Counted from the first letter of the stretch, positions 12,440 to 23,558 are shown. The stretch: 64,000 nucleotides of DNA from Symbiodinium natans (GCA_905221605.1 CAJNDS010000657.1:173501-237500); one strand, 5' to 3'. Numbers and translations are program-made. The notes: a model not told the origin generated them from the letters alone.

Positions 12440-12575
12440 CCTAAACCTGAACCCTAAACCCTAAACCCTAAACCCTAACCCCTAGACCCTAAACCCTAAA
12501 CCCTAAACCCTAAACCCTAAACCCCTACCCTAAACCCTAAACCCTAAATGGCCCTAAACCCTAAACCTTAAACCG
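12440..12575. repeat. Interstitial telomeric array (CCCTAAA)
   Basis: About eighteen units, some degenerate, ending about 15 bases from the stop codon of the light-harvesting gene. Confidence 0.9.
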
Positions 12576-12589
12576 TTTTCGCCAACTCC

Positions 12590-15500
12590 TCAGGGGGCTC
12601 CCCCCGAGGTGGACCCCGCGGCCAGAAAGCCAAGAGCTTCGGGGCTCAAGGACTTCACCACCGGCGCATCCTTCAGGGCGTAGGTTTAGGGTTTAGGGTT
12701 TAGGGTTTAGGGTTTAGGGTTAGGGTTAGGGTTTAGGGTTTAGGGTTTAGGGTTTAGGGTTTAGGGTTTAGGGTTTAGGGTTTAGGGTTTAGGGTTTAGG
12801 GTTTAGGGTTTAGGGTTTAGGGTTTAGGGTTTAGGGAGATTTTGGGTTTAGGGGAGACAATGGAGGAGTTAGGGGCGTCAAAGGACTTGGAGGCTTTCGG
12901 GTTAGGACGCGGCAGGGCTTCAGGAGGCCGGACAGTTCATCTTTATACCCTAAACTCGAAAACCATAAACCCCAAACCCAAAGTTTAGGGAAGAGAGAGG
13001 AGGCCTCACCCCGCCGAAAGACATCGGAGCTGCATCATCTGAGTTTGCAGATTTAATGTTTCTATGTTGGGATGTTCCCCCTTCTACTAACAGTCCTGAA
13101 TTGGGATTATGATGGGGGGGGGGGTACTGCAATCCCTATTAAGGACTGTTAGTATAAGGGGGAACATCCGAATTTCTATGAGTAGCTGAAACAGAGGATG
13201 TGGACAAACAGTCAATGAACAATTGGGTGCATTAGATTTCACTGCACAGAGTAACTATAGAGGACAGGATGCTAGATCAGCATAGGAGGAACAAGCGAAG
13301 CTACTCGACGCGTCAAGCCCCAAGTCACCCGAGTTCAGCGCGGCCTAATGCCTATGCTTCCAAGCGTTTGACATGATCTTGAAAGCGACAGCCAAAATCC
13401 TTCTCTGGGGTTTCGTGAGGGTTTAGGGTATTGAGGGTTTTGGGCTGCAGGACTTTACGGCGCTGGCTAGGGGAATAGGTGGATTTTGAGGGTGACACCC
13501 TCCTTGCGAGCAGGGGTTTAGGGCTTCTGGACTTTCAGGGTCACACCCTCGTGAAGCAAGCGATAACAGCTGGCCATGTCGAGATTTGGGGTTGAAACTT
13601 TAGAGTTCTGTGGGGAGTTTGAGGTTCACTGAGTGTGGAGGTCTAGGATTTGCAGCTACAGGGTTGTGGAGGGTGCATGTCGGTCTTCATGAAACAGCTC
13701 CCGGCCGTATAAACCCTTTACAACCTTTAAAACCCCCAAACCCTATAAATCCTGGCAAGTTTAGGGCCTGAAAGAACTCGTACACCACGAAGCCGGTAAT
13801 GGCAAGCATAGCCAATCGGCCGTTCCTTCATAGCAGCCCTCCACCCTGCTCTGCCCCCACCTCCGCCCTCTAACCCCCCCCCCCCCACCCCTAATGAATT
13901 CAATGGGGTCTAGGAGTCTAGCATTTTCAGGGTTTAGGGGGTTTGGTTTAGGGTTTAGGGGGGTTCAGGGGTCTAGGGCTTTCGGGCCCACCGAAGGACA
14001 GAAAGTCCTAAAGCCCGAGATCCTCAACACAAAAAACACAAGAAGCCCACCCCCCCACCCCCGTCGACACCAAAAAGAGAGAGACGAGCTTCCCATCAAA
14101 ACAAGCTTGATTACCCAGAGGTAGGCTTGTACTTCCGGGAGAACCTGGGCGTTTCGGGCTTAGGGTTTGGGGGAGGGCCCTGCCTAAAGTGCTAAAACAT
14201 TTAGACCCTAAACCCTAAACCCTAAACCCTAAGCCCGAAGCCCGAAGCCCGAAGCCCTAAGCCCTAAGCCCCAAGCCCCAAGCCCCAAGCCCCAAGCCCT
14301 AAGCCCTAAGCCCTAAGCCCTAAGCCCTAAGCCCTAAGCCCTAAGCCCTAAGCCCTAAGCCCTAAGCCCTAAGCCCTAAGCCCTAAGCCCTAAGCCCTAA
14401 GCCCTAAGCCCTAAGCCCTAAACCCTAGCCGGGCGACTTCAGCTCCGCCTCACCCATCCAGTTCCTGGATGGTGCCGCCAGGATTTAGGGTTTAGGGTTT
14501 AGGGTCTAGGGTTTAGGGTTTAGGGTTTAGGGTTAGGGTTTAGGGTTTAGGGTTTAGGGTTTAGGGGTTTAGGGTTAAGGGTTAAGGGTTAAGGGTTTAG
14601 GGTCTAGGGTTTAGGGTTTCAACCCTTAAGCCGGTGAACCCTTGAAACCCTACACGATGTCACGCCCTTTCATACCCTCAACCCCTAACCCTCCCTTAGA
14701 GCCCTGTGCCCAGCAATTCTGATAGGCCGTCAAGGGTCTACAGTTGAGGGGTTAGGGTTCCGGGTTTATAGCAGGGTTCAGAGTTTGCGGTTCAGGATTT
14801 AGGTTTCGGGTTCGAGTCACCCTAAACCCTAAACCCGAACACATGCTGTTTCTTCCTTGTCAGCGGGATGCTAGGACTGCATGGGCTAGAAGTGTTCCCA
14901 AGCTACCCCCTAACCAAAACCAACCCCTAAACCCTGCACCCCTAACCAACATGAACTACTCCTAAACCCTGAACTTGGGATGTTCCCCCTTGTACTAACA
15001 GTCCTTAGTAGGGATTATAATAGGGACTATAATCCCTACTAAGGACTGTGAGTATATGGGGGAACATCCCAACCCCGAACCCCAAAACCCGTGACTAATC
15101 CTTACTAACCCCCAAACCCTGACCCGGAGCAAAGCTGCCTTCAACCCCTAACTTCGGGTTTAGGGTTTAGGGTTTAGGGTTTAGGGTTTAGGGTTTAGGG
15201 TTTAGGGTTTAGGGTTTAGGCTGAACCCGACAACCAACCCCAGGAACCCCTTAAAACCGTATGAGCAAAGCCATCACCCTAAACCCTAAACCCTAAACCC
15301 AGAACCCTGAACCCTAAACCCTAAACCCCTCGAATTCCCATGCCCCTTAAGCCCTGAAAAGCTGACTCCCTGCCTGTCTTTGGGGATGAGGTCGGAGATC
15401 ACCGGCGGTCGGAAATCTTTAAGGCCTGCAAGTAGGGGGTTTAGGGTTTACGGTTTAGGATTTAGGGTTTAGGATTTAAGGTTAGGGACTTTACCCCCCC

Positions 15501-18500
15501 CCCCCCCCCTTCCCAAGTTAGAAGGGCCCTAGAATGGGTTGTAGGTTGATTAGTTTGGTCATGGTTTCTGAACTCAAGTTGGCTTTAAGGGAACCTAAAC
15601 CCCAACAACAAAAAGGACTCAGGGCCTACTCTAGGGTAACCTCAAACCCTAAACCCTAAACCCTAAACGCTAAACCCTAAACCCTAAACCCTAAACCCTA
15701 AACCCTAAACCCTGAACCCTAAACCCTGAACCCTGAACCCAGGAAGGGAAGCCCCTTATCATAGCAGTCCCAAGGGGGCATCGAGCTCGTAGACTTAGTG
15801 GTTGCGGCTCAAGGCTGAGGATTCCGTGAGCTTGTGGCACTTGTAGGGTCTGGGGTTTAGGGTTTAGGGTTTAGGGTTTAGGGTTTGGGGTTTAGGGTTT
15901 AGGGCTTCTGGGATTTAGGGTTTAGGGCTTATAGAAGTCTCAGGGCCAAGTGGGTTTCGGATGTGGAGTTCACGAGATGAGAGCTTAAGAAGCATAGGGT
16001 GTGCTGAGAAGCCAGGACTTCGTGTCGAGGCTTCGGGGTTTGGGAACAATTAGGGGTCCTAAGCCCTGAACCCTCGCAACCCTCCCCGAAGTAAACCCAA
16101 AGCTGTGCACCGTACCCTTAACCCTTAACCCCATGACAGCCAGAACCCCCCCCCCCCGGGCAAAAATGAAAAAACACAAAAAACACATAATAGGGTGTAG
16201 GTTTGGGGTTTGGGCTTGTGGGTGTGGGGTTTAGGGTTTAGGCCTACCCCCCCTCTGCCCCCCCACTTATACCCTAAACCCTAAACCCTAAACCCTAAAG
16301 CCTAAACCCTAAACCCTAAACCCTAAACCCTAAACCTCTCTCCCATAAACCCCCCCCCTCAAGCCAGCGGCCCGGAAGTCTCACAGGGCCACCCCCAAAA
16401 TCTCCAAAAACCCCTAAAACCCTAAAACCCCTAAAAACCCGAAGACCCTAGAAGACCCTAAAACCCTAATCTCCCTAAAACCCTAAATGCCCTAAACCGT
16501 AAGACCCTAAGACCCTAAGACCCTAAGACCCTAAGGCCCTAAGGCCCTAAGGCCCTAAGGCCCTAAGGCCCTAAGACCCTAAGGCCCTAAGACCCTAAGG
16601 CCCTAAGACCCTGAGACCCTGAGACTCAAGGGGCCCTAAGACCCTTAAACCCTGAGACCCCACAAAACCCCTAAAACCCCTGAGACCCTGAAGACCCAGG
16701 GGCCTAGGGGGTCGAACTTGAGATCTCCCGGAAGACCATCCGGCTTGGACAAGTCGATGACGCCCGCAAGCACGACGAAGAGCCCGAAGAACCTCGCTTC
16801 AAGAGTCGGGTTTAGGGTTTAAGGGTTAAGGGTTTAGGGTTTGGGTTTAGGACAACTTTAATTTAGGGAAGAGCGAAATACTCAGGGTACTCCCCTCCTC
16901 GTCCCTATATACATATACAAAAATATCACCCCAAGACCCCTATTCTCACTCCTATTGCCTCCATCCATATTGCGTGAACCCTTGCTCCTAAACCTAAGCC
17001 CAAATTCCCAGAACAAATCCGCCGAAACGAGTCCAAAGGGCAGGATCAGCAGGGGGTCCCCAAAGAGGCCGCCGTTGGGGAACGAGGGCGCGCGGCCGTT
17101 TGAAGCCAACAGCGCCGGCTGATCCAGAAGCCGCGCCAGGCCCGGCTGTAACCTTTTGTGGGGTTTTGGATGTGTAGCCCTAAACCCTAAACCCTAAACC
17201 CTAAACCCTAAACCCTAAACCCTCCGCTTCTCTACTACAAAACAAGGCTCTGGATCCCTTTAAGCGGACTGCGGCCCACCCAGTCACCCTGTGGTCGCTT
17301 CCCAAACCTACTCAGGCATGACCCTTCTTACACGAACTTTTTAAGTGCACAGCCTGAAATAGGGGCCCAAAAAAAAACACATACACATAAGGATTCTGCA
17401 AACATGGTTTTCCCAGAATCCCCCTGTCCTAGGGGCCCTTATCCCCCAACCGTGCGCTCCTCACGTTTATGTGGGTTTCGGGCCGCCAAGCAGGTACCGT
17501 GTTTGTCAATCTTGGGCGAGACCCATGCTTTGCAGCAAACGGCTGTCATCGCGCCTACGTACGTAGACGCCTGTATCACGGTATGGCTTTTCGGGTTTAG
17601 GGGTTGAGGGCTTAAAACCAGCCAAGAGAGAGGCTTGAAATGCCGAATCTAGGCACAGCTCGGACAAAGGCCAGCCCACCGCAGCGAGCATCGCCAGGCG
17701 AGCGTGTTTCAACTCTGCCTGTGGTGTTGGGGTCTTTGCGAGTAGGGTTTAGGGTTTAGGGTTTAGGGTTTAGGGTTTAGGGTTTAGGGTTTAGGGTTTA
17801 GGGTTTCGGGTTTAGGGTTAGGGTTTAGGATTAGGGTTTAGGGTTTGGTGGGCACCCAGGGATTCAAGTGAGTGTCCCCTAAGCCCTATAACCCGGGAAA
17901 CCCGAAAAGCTCCAAACCCTCAACACCCACATACCAAGATCCCTAAACCCTAAACCCTAAACCCTAAACCCTAAACCCTAAACCCTAAACCCTAAACCCT
18001 AAACCCTAAACCCTAAACCCTAAACCCAAATTCACAGCCTTGGAATCGCCCTGAGCGCGGCATTCGAAGTCTCGAGCCCATATGAAAGGTCTCTCCGCCC
18101 CATTCACAGGTTACCTCCTAAAGACAGAGATTCACAGGGGGGTCTTTTCCCACCACAAGACCCCTGACGCTAAATTCACACTGGGAGTTTCATTCTTAAG
18201 GAAAAGTCACCCTAAGGGTCCATGTACCTAAATAAGCAATGCTTGGGCCGTAAAGTACTTCCTATATAAGGACTTTGAAGCCCATGTGTATAACAATGAA
18301 GTACATGGACCCTTAGGGTAAGATAAGAAACAACAAGTAGATTACAAGACGCAGGTGAGTCATAGAAGTGAATCGTTCCTAAAGCGTGCGTAGTAAATAG
18401 GGGTTGCGATGCGACTTCCTGAGCAACGCATGCGTTTCCTACAAGTACCTAAGTTACCTAAGCCCCTAAGCACTAAATTATGGGCCCTCTCTCTGTACCC

Positions 18501-20658
18501 TATAAGCTATATAAGGCTCCATAGTACAAATAGGATTCCTAAACAGGACCATGATATAGGAACCTGGAATATGGGCAGTTCCCTAAATGAGGCTCCTGTT
18601 TATGGTCCCCTTTAAGATACGGCACGCAATGTTTTAGGACACATACTAGCCCCAGGTACTAGGCCTATATCTCCTCGAAAAACGGAGGTAGCTTGCTGTA
18701 GGCCGTCCCATCCATCCCCGCAACCCCGAAAGCCAAAGCCAACAAACAACAAGCGCCAAACAAGTCCATGAACCCTAAACCCCCAACCCTAAAACAAGTC
18801 CCTGAACCCCAAACCCTAAACCCTAAACCCTCAACCCTAAAACAAGTCCCTGAACCCCAAACCCAAAACCCTCAACCCTGAACCCGAAAACAAGTCCCTG
18901 AGCCTTAAACCCTCAAACCTCAACCCCGAACCCTAACACAGGCCCCAAGATCCTAAACCCCTAAACCCTAAACCCCTAAACCCCTAAACCCCCAAACCCC
19001 CAAACCCCCAAACCCCCAAACCCCCAAACCCCCAAACCCCTAAACCCCTAAACCCCTAAAGCCCTAAAGCCCTAAAGCCCTAAAGCCCTAAACCCCTAAA
19101 CCCCTAAAGCCCCAAACCCCCAAACCCCCAAACCCCTAAACCCCTAAACCCCTAAAGCCCTAAACCCCTAAACCCCTAAACCCCTAAACCCCTAAACCCC
19201 TAAACCCCTACACCCCTAAACACCTACACCCCTAAACCCCTAAACCCCTAAACCCCTAAACCCCAATTCCTAAACCCTAAACCCTAAACCCCAAACCCTA
19301 AACCCTAAACCCTCGCCTCACGAAAGTTGTTGAAGCTCTTCAAGTCCGTGCAGAAACTAAGTGGATCGAAGCCGGCATCCCCAGGAACGTTGGCGGCAAA
19401 CCTGAAGTTTGGGGTTCTTAGGGGTTTAGGGTCTAGGGTTTGGGGTTAAGGGTTTGGGGTTTGGGGTTTGGGGGGGGGTCTTAGGGTGTTTTGGGGCTTT
19501 TTGGGGTTTAGGGTTTAGGGTGCAGGGTTTAAGGGCTCTTAGGGCTTAGGGTTTTTTAGGGCTTAGGTAGTTGCAGGGTTTCGGGCTGAGGGCCTTTGGA
19601 GGGTGAAGGGTTCGTGTAAGGTTTTGGAGCGCTTCGGGCTTCAGGGCTTCCTGGTGTACATAGGGACAGGCAGCAGCTCGAAGACTGGTGTTTAGGGTTC
19701 AGGGTTCAGGGACCTCTTCAAGGCATCTGCTGGGCCCTTGTACGGTTAGGGTTTAGGGTTTAGGGTTTAGGGTTTAGGGTTTAGGGTTTTAGGGTTTAGG
19801 GTTTAGGGTTTAGGGTTTAGGGTGGTTGATCGGATCCGGGCCCAGACGGAATCAGAGTTTCGAGTTGTGGGCTGCAGCCAGAAGGCTGGAGGCTCTAGGT
19901 TTCAGATCTTGGGGTTGCAGCCTCCAAGAATTCCTAAACCCCTAAACCCTATAAACCTTAAACCCTAAACCCTAAACACAGAGCTTGAAGGCTTCAAAAG
20001 CTAAGGGCTGGCAGCTTTGAAGGCCAGAGGCCTTAGCCCCAGATCTTCGAATGGGAAGAAAGAAGGGGGGGGGGTTCCTGTTTTGCTATATCCGGGCTAG
20101 TTGATTACTCTGTTCCAGAGCCCTCCAAGAAAGACAAGAGAAAATGGAAGTCACTTTGTCATGGCTAGAATGGGCCCCACTATCTCGCCAGTGTATAGCT
20201 GCCACTCACCGAGCATTGCAACTCGACTCAGTCTCTTAGGCACAAAACCCTAAACCCTAGACCTAAACCCTAAACCCTAAACCCTGAACCCTAAACCCTC
20301 AACCCTAAACCCCAGCGAAAGCTGGGCTAAAACCCCTCAGGGCCTGACTTCCTGAACTGCGGCACAGGGAGGAAGGGGATAGCCAGGGGCAGGCCAGCGC
20401 TGGAGACGGGCATCTTCCTGGGTTGGGGTTTAGGGTCTAGGGTCTAGGTTTAGGGCTTCCTGGGTTGGGGGCTAGGCTTTGCAGTTTTGGTAACTTAATG
20501 CCCTAAACCCTAAACCCTAAACCCTGAACCCTGAACCCTGAACCCTGAACCCTGAACCCTGAACCCTAAACCCTAAACCGCTCCCGGTTCCTTAGCCAAA
20601 AGCCAAGCTTCTGCACCGGCGTTTTTTTGACCGTGCCGGCGGTCATGTAGCTAGCCAA
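12590..20658 (-). CDS. Light-harvesting chlorophyll-binding protein (FCP/acpPC type)
   Basis: Ten minus-strand exons join in frame: 20658-20609, 20417-20349, 19401-19317, 17718-17635, 17145-17034 (3' end tentative), 16796-16704, 15425-15374, 14464-14438, 13825-13768 and 12670-12590 (stop TGA). In order they read AIPFLPVPQFRK, VPGDAGFDPLSF, then helix 1 AELKHARLAMLAAVGWPLSE, NGRAPSFPNGGL, a hydrophobic second segment, LPGDLKFDPLGL (split over a junction), NWMGEAELK and helix 3 NGRLAMLAITGFVVYEFFQ, ending GSTSGGAP. The E..HARLAM and E..NGRLAM helices with chlorophyll-ligand Glu/His/Asn and two PGDxxFDPL motifs are diagnostic of the LHC superfamily, thylakoid antenna proteins. About 230 residues are recovered; the plastid-targeting presequence exon upstream of 20658 was not found. 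Most introns are GC-AG; the fifth would be GA-AG. Every intron longer than 500 bases is packed with telomeric repeats or MITEs. Confidence 0.8.
12682..12836. repeat. Interstitial telomeric array (TTTAGGG) in LHC intron
   Basis: About twenty-two units, starting about a dozen bases upstream (sense) of the acceptor for the last light-harvesting exon. In the sense of the gene it reads CCCTAAA. Confidence 0.92.
13067..13172. mobile_element. MITE-like palindrome, family A copy 1
   Basis: About 106 bases with long terminal inverted repeats beginning TTGGGATGTTCCCCCTT and containing ACTAACAGTCCT on one arm and AGGACTGTTAGT on the other. No coding capacity. It lies in the last intron of the light-harvesting gene. 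Confidence 0.8.
14201..14430. repeat. Homogenised CCCTAAG array
   Basis: Starts as CCCTAAA and becomes about twenty-five CCCTAAG or CCCCAAG units, a one-base variant of the telomeric repeat. It ends beside the 27-base light-harvesting exon 14438-14464. Confidence 0.9.
14483..14620. repeat. Interstitial telomeric array (TTTAGGG)
   Basis: About eighteen units with a few length variants, starting 19 bases right of the light-harvesting microexon, so that exon sits between oppositely oriented arrays. Confidence 0.9.
14974..15072. mobile_element. MITE-like palindrome, family A copy 2
   Basis: The cleanest copy of family A: both arms are nearly complete (TTGGGATGTTCCCCCTT ... GGGGGAACATCCCAA) around a short TATAATAGGGACTATA-type centre. 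It lies in a light-harvesting intron. Confidence 0.85.
15155..15222. repeat. Interstitial telomeric array (TTTAGGG)
   Basis: Nine to ten perfect units within a light-harvesting intron. Confidence 0.9.
15640..15740. repeat. Interstitial telomeric array (CCCTAAA)
   Basis: About fourteen units with CCCTGAA variants at the right end, within a light-harvesting intron. Confidence 0.9.
16265..16340. repeat. Interstitial telomeric array (CCCTAAA)
   Basis: About ten units in the light-harvesting intron between exons 16796-16704 and 15425-15374. Confidence 0.9.
16495..16640. repeat. CCCTAAG(A/G) variant array
   Basis: About eighteen units alternating CCCTAAGA and CCCTAAGG, an 8-base variant of the telomeric word, near the light-harvesting exon that carries LPGDLKFDPL. 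Confidence 0.88.
17175..17222. repeat. Interstitial telomeric array (CCCTAAA)
   Basis: Six to seven perfect units, just upstream (sense) of the exon carrying NGRAPSFPNGGL. Confidence 0.9.
17743..17852. repeat. Interstitial telomeric array (TTTAGGG)
   Basis: About fourteen units with a few variants, about 25 bases right of the light-harvesting helix-1 exon. Confidence 0.9.
17940..18028. repeat. Interstitial telomeric array (CCCTAAA)
   Basis: Twelve perfect units in the 1.6 kb light-harvesting intron 17719-19316. Confidence 0.92.
18207..18321. repeat. Inverted repeat element
   Basis: CACCCTAAGGGTCCATGTAC at the left matches in reverse complement GTACATGGACCCTTAGGGT at the right, with about 75 bases between. 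It is MITE-like and inside a light-harvesting intron; no other copy was noticed. Confidence 0.7.
18780..19315. repeat. Long 8-base CCCCTAAA-type array
   Basis: More than fifty units, mostly CCCCTAAA or CCCCCAAA with CCCTAAAG blocks, preceded by a few larger units containing ACAAGTCCCTGAAC. It ends two bases from the light-harvesting exon 19317-19401, on its donor side. This is the longest telomere-like block in the window. Confidence 0.9.
19741..19824. repeat. Interstitial telomeric array (TTTAGGG)
   Basis: About twelve units in the light-harvesting intron between exons 20417-20349 and 19401-19317. Confidence 0.9.
20500..20580. repeat. CCCTAAA/CCCTGAA array
   Basis: About eleven units, the central ones CCCTGAA, in the light-harvesting intron between its first two recognised exons. 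Confidence 0.88.
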
Positions 20659-20899
20659 CTGTCCAGGGGAAGGAGGGCTTTTGGTTTAGGGTTTACGGTT
20701 GCGAAGGCTTTTGGGGTTGCACTTTTAGCAACGTAGGGCTTTTTGGGGAGGGCCGGGGGCGGGGTGAGCCTTCAGCCCTATGAATGAGAAGGGTGCCCTT
20801 TTTGGGTTAAAAGGTGTAGGAAAAGGGAACCGAAACCCTAGCAAAAGGGAACCACACCTTAGCAAAAAGGGAAATAAGGGGCCTAATCTGGGCCCCATC

Positions 20900-21240
20900 C
20901 CGAAACCCTAAACTGAAAACCCTAAACCCGAAACCCTAACCCTAACCCTAAACCCTAAACCCTAGACCCTAAACCCTAAACTCCCCTATAAAGGCAGGGA
21001 AGGTCAGAGGATCGCCCGCGGCCTGTGCTTCGGAGCTCAGCTGCGGCTGCGGCGGAGACCGCGGTCTCCTGAACTTCTCTCTTTGTTAACATTTTTCCGG
21101 GGGAGGGGGGGTTAGGGGTTTAGGGTTTAGGGTTTAGGTTTTAGGGGGTTTACGGGGTTTACGGGGTTTACGGGGTTTAGGGGGTTTAGGGTTTAGGGTT
21201 TAGGGTTTAGGGGGTTTAGGGTTTGGGGGGGTTAAAGCTT
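20900..21240. repeat. Mixed telomeric tracts around a GC-rich island
   Basis: CCCTAAA units at about 20930-20985 and TTTAGGG units at about 21115-21230 flank a GC-rich island (21000-21080) that might be another short exon. The reading frame there is not convincing. Confidence 0.5.
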
Positions 21241-21298
21241 CCCTCACGAGCGTTTGAGGGGTTTAGGGTTTAGGGTTAGTAGGGTTTCGGGTTTAGGG

Positions 21299-21387
21299 TC
21301 ATACGGCATCGGTACTTCCACTTCGCAGCCATTGCAGCTGCTCAGCTATGGCGGGGAAGCTATCTGATGAGACCGCAGGATTCTTCG
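21299..21387 (-). CDS. Candidate terminal exon, unknown protein
   Basis: The minus strand reads NPAVSSDSFPAIAEQLQWLR and ends SGSTDAV with TGA inside a telomeric context. It could close the small gene suggested by islands at 22.6 and 22.8 kb. No family is recognised. Confidence 0.3.
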
Positions 21388-21777
21388 GGTTTAGGGTGTA
21401 GGGTGTAGGGTTTGGGGTTATTAAAGAGGGCTCGCTGTCGCTCTGCGCCTGCGCTGCTATGAACAGTCAGGGCGCCGGGATTGAGGCAATTTCAGGTGAG
21501 AAGCTGAAGAACCCACTGCATCACATGTGGCCTAAACCCTAAACCCCTAAACCCCTAAACCCCTAAACCCCAAACCCCAAACCCTAAACCGACTCCTGCT
21601 TGTCAGGGTGGGGACGTGTACCTGGAGGCAGCACACAAGTAACTGTTTCAACCAGGCCTGGGGTACCACTCGGTACCACGGTCGTCGTCGTGCAACTAAA
21701 CTACTATGCAACCCTTGCACTGACAAGTTACAGAAATCTTGATGACTTAATGATGTGAGTTGAGCAAAAGCAGGCGT

Positions 21778-21866
21778 CATGATGATGACGATGATGATGA
21801 TGGTGGTGGTGATAATGATGATGATGATGATGCTGATTATGATGGTGGTGATGATGATGATGACGA
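21778..21866. repeat. GAT/GGT trinucleotide microsatellite
   Basis: Imperfect (GAT)n with GGT and GAC interruptions, read as Ile or Asp runs by open frames. No evidence that it is translated. Confidence 0.85.
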
Positions 21867-22454
21867 AGTCAGGGTAAGCTCTGGGGTGTGATAGTGAGAT
21901 GGTCGGCGGATTGGAGAAAGACGAAAGGCATCGAACTTGAAGAAACAAACTCAAAAACCTTGGGGATCATGAAGAAGACGAACAAAGACGAGACGAAGAG
22001 AAGAGCATGAACACCTGTTGACTTTATACGATCTTATCCTAAAGCTACTCAAAAGGCAAAATGCCCGAGGTCCTTGACTTCTGCTTTGTGGCAGTAGGCG
22101 AGGACGCCTTGGGCTGAAGCGGTAAGTTGGGAAACCAACCACCCCCTGAAACGGAGTAGGGTTTAGGGTTTAGGGTTTAGGCTTTAGGGTTTAGGGTTTA
22201 GGGTTTTGGGTTTAGGGTATGACTGTCACGTGGCCATAGATACTGTGGTACTGTAACCGAACCGTCCTTGTGAATGCACAGCAGCTCAGGCAACCCATGC
22301 CCCTTGCCCAAAACCCAACCCTGAACCCTAAACCCCAAACCCCAAAAACCCCAAGGCACCTAAACCTCGAAATCTCTGAACTCTACACCCTAGAACCCAA
22401 GAAGCCCTAGATTCAGCGCCCTAAACCCTGAAACTCTAAAACCTTAAAACCCTA

Positions 22455-22525
22455 TAACCCTAAAACCCTAAAACCCTAAAACCCTAAAACCCTAAAACCC
22501 TAAAACCCTAAACCCTAAACCCTGT
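22455..22525. repeat. 8-base CCCTAAAA array
   Basis: About nine units of CCCTAAAA, a length variant of the telomeric word. Confidence 0.88.
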
Positions 22526-22554
22526 AAACCCTAGGCCCTAGAACCCAAGAAGCC

Positions 22555-22640
22555 CTAGATCCAGTCCTTTTCTGCAGCCCGGCGTCCCCAGATCTTCTGT
22601 TGGAAGCCCTTGGGCGGCACCGTCGCAGCGCACGACAAAT
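22555..22640 (-). CDS. Candidate exon, unknown protein
   Basis: The minus strand reads TVPPKGFQQKIWGRRAAEKD followed by Trp-Ile and a TAG that merges into a telomeric tract. It may be the same gene as the neighbouring island at 22.8 kb. Not recognised. Confidence 0.35.
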
Positions 22641-22772
22641 TAGCGTTTCGGGTTTCGGGTTTAGGGTTTCGGGTTTCGGGTTTAGGGCACTGGCCATGTT
22701 TCCCTGAACCCTGAAACCCTAAACCCATAAACCCTAAACCCCTAAGCCCCTGACAGCCTGAACCCTCAACCT

Positions 22773-22863
22773 AGGGATGCGCTCGTTGAGAGCTGCGGCC
22801 AGGAGGCCCTTTTCGGCCTCGTCTTTTGGCAGCGAGAGCTGTGCGCCTCCCTCTCGAAGCAGC
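22773..22863 (-). CDS. Candidate exon, unknown protein
   Basis: After an acceptor (ACGAAG|GCTGC) the minus strand reads LREGGAQLSLPKDEAEKGLL then AAALNERIP. The acceptor lies directly beside introner-like element C at 22878-23099, as expected if that element forms the upstream intron. Not recognised. Confidence 0.4.
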
Positions 22864-22877
22864 CTTCGTCAGGGATA

Positions 22878-23099
22878 CTTGGTAGCCCAGTTACAGTCCA
22901 GGGTTTAGGGTTTAGGGTTTAGGGTTTAGGGTTTAGGGTTTAGGGTTTAGGGTTTAGGGTTTAGGGTTTAGGGTTTAGGGTTTAGGGTTTAGGGAAAATA
23001 TACTGTAACAAGGGTACCCTTGTTGCCGTTGGTTACTTTATTGGGGAACCTTGAACCAAAAAAAGGCAACAGGGTACCACTGGGCTACCATGTACCAAG
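22878..23099. mobile_element. Introner-like element, family C, split by telomeric array
   Basis: Starts CTTGGTAGCCCAGTTACAG and ends ACCACTGGGCTACCATG, with an internal AACCTTGAACCAAAA shared with the copies at 60.4 and 62.6 kb. A perfect TTTAGGG array (22902-22994) occupies one side, bracketed by GTTACAGT and ACTGTAAC, so it appears inserted within the element. Confidence 0.75.
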
Positions 23100-23180
23100 A
23101 AACAACGCAACACCTGCAAATGGACCTAAGCCGCTAATTAATAACACCCCAAACCATGATCTCAAGTAGATTCCTGTGTC

Positions 23181-23480
23181 TTGGAGCTTTTGATCTTTTG
23201 GTTTAATTTTCGCTTTTCAGTGGGCTTCAGGCCAAAGTTTTCATGCAGACTGATTAGCGTTCAACTATTGCCTAGAAGTAAGGAACTGAAGCTTCTACGG
23301 TACTCTCCCAGCCCCGACGCGTCTCTCGCAGCCCTTCCACAGTGTGCACCGCATTTTTGGGATGTTGACAACTGCATGAAAGCAAGACTTTGCCGGATCT
23401 CAGCCTCTGGGTGTCACGGCTTGGGGTACATAGATCCCAACATCTACACTACTCTTGCTACTATGAAAAAGTATCATCTC
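23181..23480 (+). CDS. Open frame of doubtful coding value
   Basis: An open plus-strand frame of about 100 codons that ends by running into a CCCTAAA array. Composition is not clearly protein-like and no motif is recognised; probably not a gene. Confidence 0.12.
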
Positions 23481-23486
23481 ATATCC

Positions 23487-23558
23487 CTAAACCCTAAACC
23501 CTAAACCCTAAACCCTAAACCCTAAACCCTAAACCCTAAACCCTAAACCCTAAACCAC
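23487..23558. repeat. Interstitial telomeric array (CCCTAAA)
   Basis: Ten perfect units. Confidence 0.92.

Noticed and set aside
18669-18773. Minus-strand open frame with a hydrophobic leader (MDLFGACCLLALAFGVAG)
   Set aside because: It lies wholly inside the light-harvesting intron 17719-19316. Joining the exons on either side directly restores FREAELKHARLAM, so this frame is not needed and is too short to stand alone.
14201-19315. CRISPR array or other spacer array
   Set aside because: The repeat unit is 7-9 bases without spacers, and the gene structure is eukaryotic with introns.
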